A stretch of DNA of 8,110 nucleotides, from positions 1-8,110 of the forward strand of contig DAOVVG010000100.1 in the NCBI GenBank assembly GCA_030632175.1, given 5' to 3'. A program made the translations under genes and the position numbers. Positions 1-5,572 of this stretch are shown here, in pieces. Position 1 is the first letter of the stretch. Each line of letters opens with the position of its first letter. The notes beneath the pieces are model-generated. The model was not told the origin of the DNA, did not search any database, and was given only the letters and a program-made list of their open reading frames with translations. The stretch is from Gammaproteobacteria bacterium. GTDB lineage: Bacteria > Pseudomonadota > Gammaproteobacteria > UBA9214.

Positions 1-179
1 CCGCACTGCTACAGGTCACGCTGGGTATCTCCACACTGTTGCTGCATGTCCCGATAGCGCTGGCAGTCGCACACCAGGGTGGTGCACTGCTGTTACTGAC
101 GACCGTTATTTATGCGCGGCACCGGGTGATGTACACCTCCCACGCAACACAGGAAAAGACACCCGGATCGCTTACCTGA
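1..179 (+). CDS. ctaA: Haem A synthase (CtaA/COX15 family), C-terminal fragment
   Basis: The gene enters from outside the window and the visible part is read in the frame whose first whole codon is at base 3, ending at TGA 177-179 (58 residues). The fragment reads as one hydrophobic helix, a turn with LLHVPIALAVAHQGGA, a second hydrophobic helix and a short hydrophilic tail (HATQEKTPGSLT). This matches the last two transmembrane helices of CtaA/COX15. In that family the His of the AVAH(Q/N)G segment is a haem ligand. The family converts haem O to haem A in the inner membrane for aa3-type cytochrome c oxidases, so the host probably respires oxygen with such an enzyme. Only the C-terminus is visible, so the call rests on the helix pattern and the AVAHQGGA signature. 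Confidence 0.78.
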   Translation, partial: ALLQVTLGISTLLLHVPIALAVAHQGGALLLLTTVIYARHRVMYTSHATQEKTPGSLT

Positions 180-216
180 TTGTCACTCCTTTTCCCTGCG
201 GAAAAGTAAATTTCCG

Positions 217-519
217 TTACAGACTGTTGTACCAGGCAGCGAGGTTGCGGATGTCTGCATCCGTCAATGGCTTTGCCATTGGTGTCATCATGGGATCGGT
301 GCGGGTACCCTCCCGGAAAGCTGTCAGCTGTTTAACCAGGTAACCTGCCTGCTGACCAGCCAGGTTTGGCCACAGTGGATTGCTACTGACTCCCAGCGAG
401 CCATGACAGCCTGCACAGGAGGCAGACCTGTTCTTGCCAGCTACCACGTCACCGGCTTGCACGACACCACCGGCAAACATCAACTGCCCGGCCATGAACA
501 CTGCTGCAATTTTTTTCAT
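217..519 (-). CDS. Periplasmic monohaem cytochrome c (c4-half/c553 type)
   Basis: A 100-residue precursor. I chose the ATG at 517-519 because it is followed at once by a Sec signal peptide (MKKIAAVFMAGQLMFAGG, cleavage near VQA-GD at residue 22) and preceded by AGAGGAG. The longer open frame to 582 runs through a terminator hairpin and is not credible. The haem site is C35-A-G-C38-H39. The distal Met lies in DPMMTPMAKPL (residues 76-85), as in single domains of cytochrome c4 and in c553-like proteins. Conserved features include LAGQQAGYLVKQL and a closing helix LTDADIRNLAAWY. It is predicted to be a small soluble periplasmic electron carrier; its partner (oxidase, sulfide or thiosulfate dehydrogenase) cannot be told from the sequence. 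It lies 89 bp downstream of the c5-like gene in the same orientation but behind a terminator. It converges with ctaA. Confidence 0.9.
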   Translation of the reverse strand: MKKIAAVFMAGQLMFAGGVVQAGDVVAGKNRSASCAGCHGSLGVSSNPLWPNLAGQQAGYLVKQLTAFREGTRTDPMMTPMAKPLTDADIRNLAAWYNSL

Positions 520-542
520 CAATGAACTACTCCTCTGCAGGT

Positions 543-573
543 AAAAAAATGGCGTACATAAATGCACGCCATT
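543..573 (-). terminator. Rho-independent terminator between the two cytochrome genes
   Basis: Read on the minus strand, AATGGCGT (573-566), a 10-nt loop and ACGCCATT (555-548) form a perfect 8-bp stem, followed directly by a run of seven T (549-543). It lies 36 bp past the stop of the c5-like gene. The Shine-Dalgarno of the next cytochrome gene starts only about 7 bases after the T-run. It should end or attenuate the c5 transcript. Confidence 0.85.
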
Positions 574-608
574 CAATAACACTTTCTTTAGCTGCCGACA
601 GGCGGTAA

Positions 609-911
609 TTACTTGCTCTGGCTAACCATGTACTCAATTGCTGCCTTCAGGTCATCATCTGTACAGGCTGCACAGGCACCCTTTGGCGGCATGGCACCCT
701 TACCCTTGATTGCAACTGCCAGCATGGCATCCACGCCGGTGGCAATACGCGGAGCCCAGGCTTCCTTGTCACCCAGCTTGGGAGCATTAGCAGCACCAGT
801 GGCATGACAGGCCTGACAACTGGCCTGGTAGGTTTTCTGACCGTCTGCCAGCACAGATCCACTGACAGCCAGCAGCAGGCTTGCAACCATTACATTTGTT
901 AAGTTTTTCAT
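609..911 (-). CDS. Cytochrome c5 family protein, periplasmic monohaem
   Basis: A 100-residue precursor starting at ATG 909-911, preceded by GGAGC about 7 bases upstream and beginning with a Sec signal peptide (MKNLTNVMVASLLLAVSGSVLA, cleavage before DG at residue 23). An in-frame start at 956 would put 15 hydrophilic residues before the signal and is unlikely. The haem motif is C32-Q-A-C35-H36 and the distal ligand is Met74 in GAMPPKG. A second Cys pair, C80-A-A-C83, precedes the last helix (TDDDLKAAIEYM). In cytochrome c5 this pair forms a disulfide and is diagnostic of the family. The protein should be a soluble or loosely membrane-bound periplasmic electron shuttle. It has its own promoter (987-1016) and terminator (543-573), so its expression is probably separate from the following cytochrome gene. 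Confidence 0.93.
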   Translation of the reverse strand: MKNLTNVMVASLLLAVSGSVLADGQKTYQASCQACHATGAANAPKLGDKEAWAPRIATGVDAMLAVAIKGKGAMPPKGACAACTDDDLKAAIEYMVSQSK

Positions 912-986
912 TTCAATAGCTCCATTTTGGAAAATACAAGAATTCGGGGACTGCACACCGACTGCCGTCAGCTGGTCCGGTCGGGT

Positions 987-1016
987 AGTATATTAGAAAT
1001 AGTTAATTTAGATCAA
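987..1016 (-). promoter_or_regulatory. Putative sigma-70 promoter of the c5-like gene with an FNR-like dyad on its -35
   Basis: On the minus strand, TTGATC (1016-1011) and TATACT (992-987) are separated by 18 bp. They sit in an AT-rich stretch and predict a start near 980, about 70 bases before the ATG. The same bases contain TTGATCTAAATTAA (1016-1003), one mismatch from the FNR/ANR consensus TTGATnnnnATCAA. Its centre would be near -29.5, a position that blocks rather than activates, so it is either a repressing site or chance. Confidence 0.5.
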
Positions 1017-1059
1017 CATTAAAATAGTATTTATAGCATATTCAATTAATTACAATAGA

Positions 1060-1503
1060 TCAGGTACCCAGCAAACGTCGCCACCAGCGTCGGCGGTTGC
1101 CGGGTAGCGGGGTAGAGTCATCCAGATCAGCTGGCGGCAGTTTTGAAAGTATCCAACCCGGCAGCGGCGGGTTGTCACTGTAGCCACAGGAAACACCCAG
1201 GTTGTTGGGGTCAAAGATCTTTACAAATTGCGGTGCCTCCATCGAATCAGCAAACACCACACCGCAATAATCTTCGTCATGTTCCTTGCGCAACAAGCGC
1301 TCGATCTCTGACAGGAAGGTCAGTACCAGCTCGGCACTGGCCGGTTGTTGCGGTGGCGGCTCACCAACTGCATAGATATACCAGTCACCCGCGGCATCGG
1401 CGCGCAGGGCTTCCCAGAAGGCATCCAGCTGCTCCCAACGCAGCACGCTCTCGAAGCGGCCCTTGAAGGCCTGTCTGAAGTGATCTTTCACCTGCTCGTT
1501 CAT
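1060..1503 (-). CDS. Conserved hypothetical cytoplasmic protein
   Basis: A 147-residue protein that I do not recognise as a named family. The ATG at 1501-1503 is preceded by a strong GGGAGG, 5 bases upstream. There is no signal peptide or membrane helix. An N-terminal helical stretch (residues 1-38, HFRQAFKGRFESVLRW) is followed by DWYIYAVGEPPP (40-51) and an amphipathic helix. Then come HDEDYCGVVFAD (75-86) and a motif-like block FVKIFDPNNLGVSCGYSDNPPLPGW (93-117). The tail is basic and aromatic (NRRRWWRRL). The alternation of helix and short strand with dense Asp, Pro and Gly turns suggests a compact alpha/beta fold. It is divergent from the methyltransferase gene and lies 148 bp upstream of the c5-like gene in the same direction. 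There is no functional clue beyond that. Confidence 0.8.
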   Translation of the reverse strand: MNEQVKDHFRQAFKGRFESVLRWEQLDAFWEALRADAAGDWYIYAVGEPPPQQPASAELVLTFLSEIERLLRKEHDEDYCGVVFADSMEAPQFVKIFDPNNLGVSCGYSDNPPLPGWILSKLPPADLDDSTPLPGNRRRWWRRLLGT

Positions 1504-1528
1504 TACTGCCTCCCGCTATCAGATTCCC

Positions 1529-1536
1529 ATTATAAT
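1529..1536. promoter_or_regulatory. Palindromic -10 element between divergent genes
   Basis: ATTATAAT (1529-1536) lies in the 97-bp gap between the unknown gene (-) and the methyltransferase gene (+). Because it is palindromic it offers TATAAT on the plus strand (1531-1536) and TATAAT on the minus strand (1534-1529). It could serve divergent starts. No good -35 hexamer is visible at the right spacing on either side, so support is only the hexamer and its position. Confidence 0.35.
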
Positions 1537-1600
1537 ACCGGAAGCGCTGTTCTTCGCCGGCAATTTGGCCGCAACCGACATTTCCTCTTGAAGGATTCAT

Positions 1601-2257
1601 ATGGATACACAATTCTGGCTGGAACGCTGGGAGACCAGTCAGACCGGCTTCCACCAGCACGAGGTCAATAGCTACCTGCTGCGCTACTGGCCAAAACTGG
1701 GGCTTGAACCGGGCAGCCGGATACTGGTACCGCTGTGCGGAAAAAGTATCGACATGCTGTGGCTCGAAGCACAGGGATACAGCGTCATCGGCGTCGAACT
1801 CAGCCGAATCGCGGCCGAATCTTTTTTCACTGAAAACGGACAGACGCCGGAAATCCATAAAGAAAAGCACTGCACTCGCTATGTACATGAAAATACAGAA
1901 CTGGTCTGTGGCGACTTTTTCAACCTCACTCCAGAGGACATCGGGCAGGTTGATGCCTTCTATGACCGCGCAGCACTGATTGCGCTCACCCCCGCACAAC
2001 GGTCCGGCTATGCAGACCACCTTGCACAACTGCTGGACAGGGACACGCAAGGCCTGTTAATCACCCTCGATTATAACCAGCTTGAAATGAGCGGCCCGCC
2101 GTTTGCGGTATCACACGAGGAAGTATCACGGCTGTTTGAGCCAGGCTGCGCAGTCAAACACCTGTTTCATTTCGACGCACTGGAAGATAACGTCCGCTTC
2201 AAGGAAAGAGGAGTAACAGAACTGGCCGAGCATGCGTATCACCTCAAGCGGATCTGA
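1601..2257 (+). CDS. tpm: Thiopurine S-methyltransferase, bacterial type
   Basis: A 218-residue, full-length bacterial TPMT that transfers methyl from S-adenosylmethionine to thiol or selenol groups. In bacteria the family is linked with methylation of selenium and tellurium oxyanions and detoxification. Family motifs are in order: FWLERWE near the N-terminus (5-11), the SAM-binding loop ILVPLCGKSIDMLWL (41-55) followed by GYSVIGVELS (59-68), and CGDFFNLTP (103-111). The active-site segment is YDRAALIAL (121-129) and the substrate loop is MSGPPFAV (163-170). The ATG at 1601 has GAAGGA 6 bases upstream, and no upstream in-frame start is better. It is cytoplasmic, with no signal peptide. It appears monocistronic, since the next gene lies 207 bp downstream behind a structured region. 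Confidence 0.95.
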   Translation: MDTQFWLERWETSQTGFHQHEVNSYLLRYWPKLGLEPGSRILVPLCGKSIDMLWLEAQGYSVIGVELSRIAAESFFTENGQTPEIHKEKHCTRYVHENTELVCGDFFNLTPEDIGQVDAFYDRAALIALTPAQRSGYADHLAQLLDRDTQGLLITLDYNQLEMSGPPFAVSHEEVSRLFEPGCAVKHLFHFDALEDNVRFKERGVTELAEHAYHLKRI

Positions 2258-2281
2258 AAATCCGTTTGCCAGATAACCGTC

Positions 2282-2287
2282 TATACT
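2282..2287 (+). promoter_or_regulatory. Possible -10 element for the P460 transcript
   Basis: TATACT (2282-2287) matches 5 of 6 bases of the -10 consensus. It would start a transcript near 2294, giving a leader of about 170 nt that contains the whole palindromic region. The only -35-like hexamer (TTGCCA, 2266-2271) is too close at 10 bp, so the promoter call is weak. Confidence 0.3.
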
Positions 2288-2300
2288 GAAGTTTCCCGGA

Positions 2301-2425
2301 CACTGATCAGTGAATACTCCACCGGCTAAAGTCGGTAGCTTCGGGTTACAGCCAAAAGCCGGACCGATCGGCCCCTCGGCCGATTAAACCCTAAAGGGGG
2401 GGATTACAGGTCCCCTGTCAGGGAC
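2301..2425 (+). other. Palindrome-dense structured leader or eroded palindromic mobile element
   Basis: The gap before the P460 gene holds a chain of dyads. CACTGATCAGTG (2301-2312) is a perfect palindrome. CCACCGGC-TAAA-GTCGGTAG (2319-2338) is an 8-bp stem with one wobble and one mismatch. ATCGGCC-CCTC-GGCCGAT (2367-2384) is a perfect 7-bp stem. CCC-TAAA-GGG (2389-2398) is a short stem with the same TAAA loop. GTCCC-CTGTCA-GGGAC (2410-2425) competes with ACAGG-TCC-CCTGT (2406-2418). CCGGCT (2322-2327) can also pair with AGCCGG (2357-2362), an alternative to the first TAAA hairpin. CCACCGGC-TAAA stems resemble the subterminal hairpins of IS200/IS605-like elements; a cis-regulatory RNA is the other reading. 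No known riboswitch core was recognised. Confidence 0.5.
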
Positions 2426-2464
2426 TCTAAACTACATAGCAGTAACGTCAAATGGAGACACCGC

Positions 2465-2974
2465 ATGAAACTCTCAAAATACCTCGCCATGACACTGTCA
2501 TTACCCTGCCTGACTGGCCTGTCCGTTGCCCCTGCCGCTGATGTGGCGCCGGCGCCGAACGGAATAAAACTGCCCGAAAACTACCGGGACTGGCGTGTCA
2601 TCGCTTCTTCAAGCCGCATCGACAACAATACCCTGCGCGTAATCCTCGGTAACGACATCGCAGTTGACGCCGCGCGTTCCGGCAACACCAACCCCTGGCC
2701 AGACGGCGCTATCCTCGGAAAGATGGTCTGGAAAGATACGACGCTACAGGCCTGGGAAAAAGCTGTCGTTCCGGGTGAGTTTGTACATGCCGAATTTATG
2801 TTCAAGGACAACGAAAAATGGAAAGACACCGGTGGCTGGGGTTTTGCCCGCTGGAAGGGTATGAACCTGGACCCCTACGGTAAAGACAGCGCTTTCGCAA
2901 ACGAATGTTTCTCGTGCCATACACCGGTGAAAAACAATGATTATGTCTTTACCCACCCGGCCCAGCTTCCCTGA
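2465..2974 (+). CDS. Cytochrome P460 family protein, periplasmic
   Basis: A 169-residue precursor with ATG 2465 after TGGAGA. It has a Sec signal peptide (residues 1-25, cleavage near APA-AD). The single haem site is C148-F-S-C151-H152 near the C-terminus, as in cytochrome P460 and cytochrome c'-beta. Family blocks visible are VILGNDIAVDAA (59-70), NPWPDGAILGKMVWK (76-90), GEFVHAEFMFKDNEKW (104-119), GGWGFARWKG (123-132) and the ending VFTHPAQLP. True P460 enzymes carry a Lys cross-linked to haem and oxidise hydroxylamine, whereas the c'-beta group binds NO without the cross-link. Lys86 and Lys90 lie in the right general region, but which applies here cannot be decided by eye. A role in NO or hydroxylamine handling is family-based inference. 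No obvious plus-strand terminator follows, though the hairpin at 3003-3024 may serve both strands. Confidence 0.92.
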   Translation: MKLSKYLAMTLSLPCLTGLSVAPAADVAPAPNGIKLPENYRDWRVIASSSRIDNNTLRVILGNDIAVDAARSGNTNPWPDGAILGKMVWKDTTLQAWEKAVVPGEFVHAEFMFKDNEKWKDTGGWGFARWKGMNLDPYGKDSAFANECFSCHTPVKNNDYVFTHPAQLP

Positions 2975-2997
2975 GTGATTGCGAACAGACCCTTTCC

Positions 2998-3024
2998 GAA
3001 AAAATGGCGCCCGCAGGCGCCATT
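2998..3024 (-). terminator. Rho-independent terminator of the DUF6502-DUF5666 operon
   Basis: On the minus strand, AATGGCGCC (3024-3016), loop TGCG and GGCGCCATT (3011-3003) form a perfect 9-bp stem running into a run of six T in all. It lies 22 bp after the stop of the DUF5666 gene and in the convergent gap with the P460 gene. The stem is symmetrical, so it may also slow plus-strand transcription, but the plus side lacks a T-run. Confidence 0.88.
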
Positions 3025-3046
3025 GACAGGATAATCCGGGCCGCGA

Positions 3047-4534
3047 TCAGTTTTCGAATTCAACCTCTTCTGCAATACCATCTGCCGGTTGTTCATCGCG
3101 GAACTCCACCAGGTCACCATCACTGACCTGGCCATAGAAAATGCTTCCACTAATGTCACCATCGAACTCATCTTCAAAATCTGTTGATGTACCCGTCTGG
3201 ATTACTATCCCCAGGATACGGACGCTACCTGACAAATCATCACCGGCAGTCGGCGGCACGTCGACCGGGCCACGCAATTCTATCCGGTCAGGCTCATCCC
3301 GCTGAATCTGGCTGGCAATAATATTTCCGCCACCGTCGATAAAACCCTCCACCTCCAGGAAGTCCCCTGTATTGATGTCAGCGAGTGTAAAAGGTTCGAC
3401 TCCAAAACGGCTGTCCTCGAGCTGGGTCTGACTGTCTATATTGACAGTCAGTGCCGGCTGCCCGATCACGACAGTCAAAGTGACGGTACCCGCTGCGGTA
3501 TTCCGGCTAAAGACAACGGCACTGACACGCACATCACCAGCACGCTGCTCCACCCCGACAGCCTGCAGCACGCCGGCCTCAACAGGGCCCTCCACCTCGA
3601 CCTTGTCCCCATCGGCGATGCTGCCAGCGAGACTTGCGGGCGTGAACACGGCCGCAGATGCATCCACCTGTTGCCCGCTGACCTTGAAGTTACCGTTATT
3701 AATGAAGTCGGTAACAAAACCCTCAAGACTGATATTGTCTTCACTGTCGTCAAAACCTTCATCTTCAAGCTCTATGCGTATCGCCGAAATGGTTGTCGCA
3801 GATTCCAGCGTACCCTTCACCTCGACAAACTGCCCGTTTGCAATAACACCACCGGGCACATCGGACAGATCTGTTGCACCATCAAAGGTCACGGTTATCC
3901 CGTCAAGAATAAAAACATTACTACCATTAAAGCCGGTGACTGTACCCTTGAGTTCGACTTCAGAAACACCCAGCGACAGCGTCCCTTCCTTTTCAACGCG
4001 CGTGGCCACCAGCGAGCCGTCCTCGTTATAAAACCCGCTGACCTCGACGATGTCATTGCGTGCCAGGCTTTCATAGCTGGTGTTCGAAAACACCGTGGTG
4101 TTCTTGTTAACCACTACAGTGACATCAAACACAGTAAAGGTCCTGGTAATCATATCCGCATCTTCCAGCGGATCATTGCCGACAGGGCCTTCAACTTCGT
4201 CATCATATTCAACGCTGCTTGCCGATCCGGTAACGCCATCGTTATTGATTGTGCCGATGACAGTAACAACCATGCCGAGAGCAAGATCACCCTCTGTTGC
4301 CACACTGTCATCATCTACATCGAAGCTGCTGCTATCGGTTTCAAATTCAATACCGTTGACAAAGATGCTGCCAAACCCGGTAATCGCCCCCTGGGCAACC
4401 ACACCGGTTCCGCCAATACCACCGGCAAGTCCGCCACCGCCACCGCCTCCACCACCGCTGCCACAACCAGCAGCAACAACAATGAACAAGCCGACCAAAA
4501 GGCCTGCGGTGACTCTATGCAACAATGCCAACAT
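3047..4534 (-). CDS. DUF5666 repeat lipoprotein
   Basis: A 495-residue exported lipoprotein. It has a signal peptide (1-23) with lipobox AAGC, acylated Cys24, then an 11-glycine linker (25-35). The rest consists of about six related beta-rich units, near residues 47-110, 115-183, 193-257, 268-331, 335-412 and 417-494. Each contains a G-x-(V/I)-T/D-F start, a hydrophobic strand, a threonine strand and a closing G-D-x-V-E-V-x-G turn (for example NDIVEVSG, GQFVEVKG, GDKVEVEG, GDFLEVEG). This is the DUF5666 pattern, probably OB-like barrels. The protein is very acidic and has only one Cys, consistent with the outer membrane or cell surface. Its function is not known. ATG 4532-4534 has a strong GGAGGAG 8 bases upstream. 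The gene follows the DUF6502 gene by 5 bp and shares its mRNA. Confidence 0.88.
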   Translation of the reverse strand: MLALLHRVTAGLLVGLFIVVAAGCGSGGGGGGGGGLAGGIGGTGVVAQGAITGFGSIFVNGIEFETDSSSFDVDDDSVATEGDLALGMVVTVIGTINNDGVTGSASSVEYDDEVEGPVGNDPLEDADMITRTFTVFDVTVVVNKNTTVFSNTSYESLARNDIVEVSGFYNEDGSLVATRVEKEGTLSLGVSEVELKGTVTGFNGSNVFILDGITVTFDGATDLSDVPGGVIANGQFVEVKGTLESATTISAIRIELEDEGFDDSEDNISLEGFVTDFINNGNFKVSGQQVDASAAVFTPASLAGSIADGDKVEVEGPVEAGVLQAVGVEQRAGDVRVSAVVFSRNTAAGTVTLTVVIGQPALTVNIDSQTQLEDSRFGVEPFTLADINTGDFLEVEGFIDGGGNIIASQIQRDEPDRIELRGPVDVPPTAGDDLSGSVRILGIVIQTGTSTDFEDEFDGDISGSIFYGQVSDGDLVEFRDEQPADGIAEEVEFEN

Positions 4535-4539
4535 GACGG

Positions 4540-5346
4540 TTACTCCTCCGGAGACTTCTGTTCGTGATAATAGATACCCAGGCTGATACTCGCGCCTTCG
4601 CCGGCATCCTCTGTTTGCTCATGCTTCGCATATTCCCGGTCCAGCCTCTCCAGCAGGGATTGCGCCCTGGCAAATGACAGCTTTTTAAGCTTGTCCAGCG
4701 ACTCCGGGTTGATATCCTCATAAGCGACCTTGCGCTGAAACAGCAACTCGTCCGGCGCGGCCGTCAGGTTATGATCGATTGTTGAAATCAACTCGCTTAC
4801 ATCGGTACCCAGAATCCTGATCTTGGCCTCATCATCTCCTGCCGGCACATAGGCATGTTTGACCAGCCTGACCCTGCCCTGCCCGGTTGAGACGCTGCCG
4901 GCCTCTTCCAGCATGGCAAGCATTGCCCTGACAGGAATGTCGCCGCTGTAATCCCTGACCAGCGCCTCGAACGATTTTTTGCTGTTTTGCAGCGGCAAAA
5001 CAGCCGGTTTGCCTTTTGCATCCAGGAATCGCCGGTCATTCATCCAGCCACTGATCACCCGTACCGCCCTGTTGTAACGCTCCTGACTGGCCTCGTGGTC
5101 CGCACCATCCAGTTCATGCAATCGTTTGACTTCCTTGCGCGTCAGTCCTGTCAGCGCAGACACACGGGAAACAGTCTGCTTTTTTCCCTCGGGTGAAAAA
5201 TCCTCAAACGCGACATCGACATAACACTTCCTGATGGCGTCAGCCAGGGCACCGTAGGCGACCCCGTTACGCAACAGAATTCTTACCAGTGGCCGTATCA
5301 GCTTTCTGACAGCCACGAACAGTATTTTTTGTTGTCGTTTACTCAT
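4540..5346 (-). CDS. DUF6502 family protein, possible HTH regulator
   Basis: A 268-residue soluble protein matching DUF6502 as I recall the family: RKLIRPLVRILLRNGVAYGALADAIRKCYVDVA (residues 14-46) is its usual N-terminal signature. Then comes a helix-turn-helix-like segment QTVSRVSALTGLTRKEVKRL (57-76) and an all-helical remainder including VRVISGWMNDRRFLD (95-109). The charged C-terminus (LLERLDREYAKHEQTEDAG) may form a coiled coil. The helix-turn-helix suggests DNA binding, but no function is established. I chose ATG 5344-5346 because the conserved region starts there, although its ribosome site is poor. ATG 5398-5400 with GGGAG upstream is a real alternative and would add 18 residues. 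It is the first gene of an operon with the DUF5666 lipoprotein. The two families often occur together, by recollection, not by search. Confidence 0.85.
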   Translation of the reverse strand: MSKRQQKILFVAVRKLIRPLVRILLRNGVAYGALADAIRKCYVDVAFEDFSPEGKKQTVSRVSALTGLTRKEVKRLHELDGADHEASQERYNRAVRVISGWMNDRRFLDAKGKPAVLPLQNSKKSFEALVRDYSGDIPVRAMLAMLEEAGSVSTGQGRVRLVKHAYVPAGDDEAKIRILGTDVSELISTIDHNLTAAPDELLFQRKVAYEDINPESLDKLKKLSFARAQSLLERLDREYAKHEQTEDAGEGASISLGIYYHEQKSPEE

Positions 5347-5471
5347 GCCTGAAAATTTCCGGTCAACCTGCCTGGTACATGGATCGGCACATACCCGCAT
5401 CCCGAGCACTCCCGCGACATCCGGCGCACGCGGAAAATCAGGCGCACAGCAGTGTTGTCCTGTAGGTTAGC

Positions 5472-5501
5472 ATCATTTCCAATGATTGGGAATTTATTCC
5501 C
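5472..5501. promoter_or_regulatory. Overlapping dyads upstream of the DUF6502 gene (possible operator)
   Basis: Three perfect inverted repeats overlap in 30 bp: ATCATT-TCC-AATGAT (5472-5486), CCAAT-G-ATTGG (5479-5489) and GGGAAT-TT-ATTCCC (5488-5501). They lie about 125-155 bp upstream of the chosen DUF6502 start and just left of the FNR site. Stacked dyads like this suit a repressor site, perhaps autoregulation by the DUF6502 protein. That is inference from position and symmetry only. Confidence 0.4.
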
Positions 5502-5524
5502 ATATTTATTATTTAGCGGGGGAC

Positions 5525-5566
5525 TTGATCTAAATCAAGGATGCGCTGCGCGCAACACCGTATAAA
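5525..5566 (+). promoter_or_regulatory. Class II FNR-type promoter
   Basis: TTGATCTAAATCAA (5525-5538) matches the FNR/ANR consensus TTGATnnnnATCAA at all ten defined bases. TATAAA (5561-5566) predicts a start at 5573, which puts the centre of the FNR site exactly at -41.5, the classical activating position. The same site on the minus strand would need a -10 at 5502-5497, where the sequence is TGGGAA, so the plus direction is much better supported. An alternative -10, TATACT (5567-5572), would shift the start to 5579 and the site to -47.5. Confidence 0.7.
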
Positions 5567-5572
5567 TATACT

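Noticed and set aside
190..205. TTTTCC-CTGC-GGAAAA hairpin in the gap between ctaA and the convergent cytochrome gene
   Set aside because: The stem is only 6 bp and AT-rich, with no T-run beyond it on either strand. It may weakly separate the convergent genes but does not qualify as a terminator.
1385..2050. A 221-codon minus-strand open frame opposite the methyltransferase gene
   Set aside because: It overlaps both the tpm gene and the start of the unknown gene; tpm is certain from its motifs, and this frame has no recognisable feature.
2301..2365. c-di-GMP (GEMM) riboswitch upstream of the P460 gene
   Set aside because: A stretch resembling GGTAGC..CGGGTTAC prompted the idea, but the conserved core (GCAAACC, GAAA tetraloop, ACGCAAAGCC) is absent upstream.
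4432..4465. Glycine-codon tract of the DUF5666 gene as a phase-variable microsatellite
   Set aside because: The 11 Gly codons use mixed third bases, so there is no uniform repeat unit for frequent slippage, and triplet changes would stay in frame.
3671..4567. A 298-codon plus-strand open frame, and two others of 168-196 codons, opposite the DUF5666 gene
   Set aside because: They lie wholly antisense to a well-supported lipoprotein gene with signal peptide, ribosome site and repeats. Their proteins show no domain, signal or ribosome site and have the biased Thr/Ser/Pro content expected from reading this gene backwards.
5525..5538. The perfect FNR site as an activator of the DUF6502-DUF5666 operon
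   Set aside because: At class II spacing on the minus strand the -10 position reads TGGGAA. A more distant or repressing role remains possible, but the plus-strand fit is far better.
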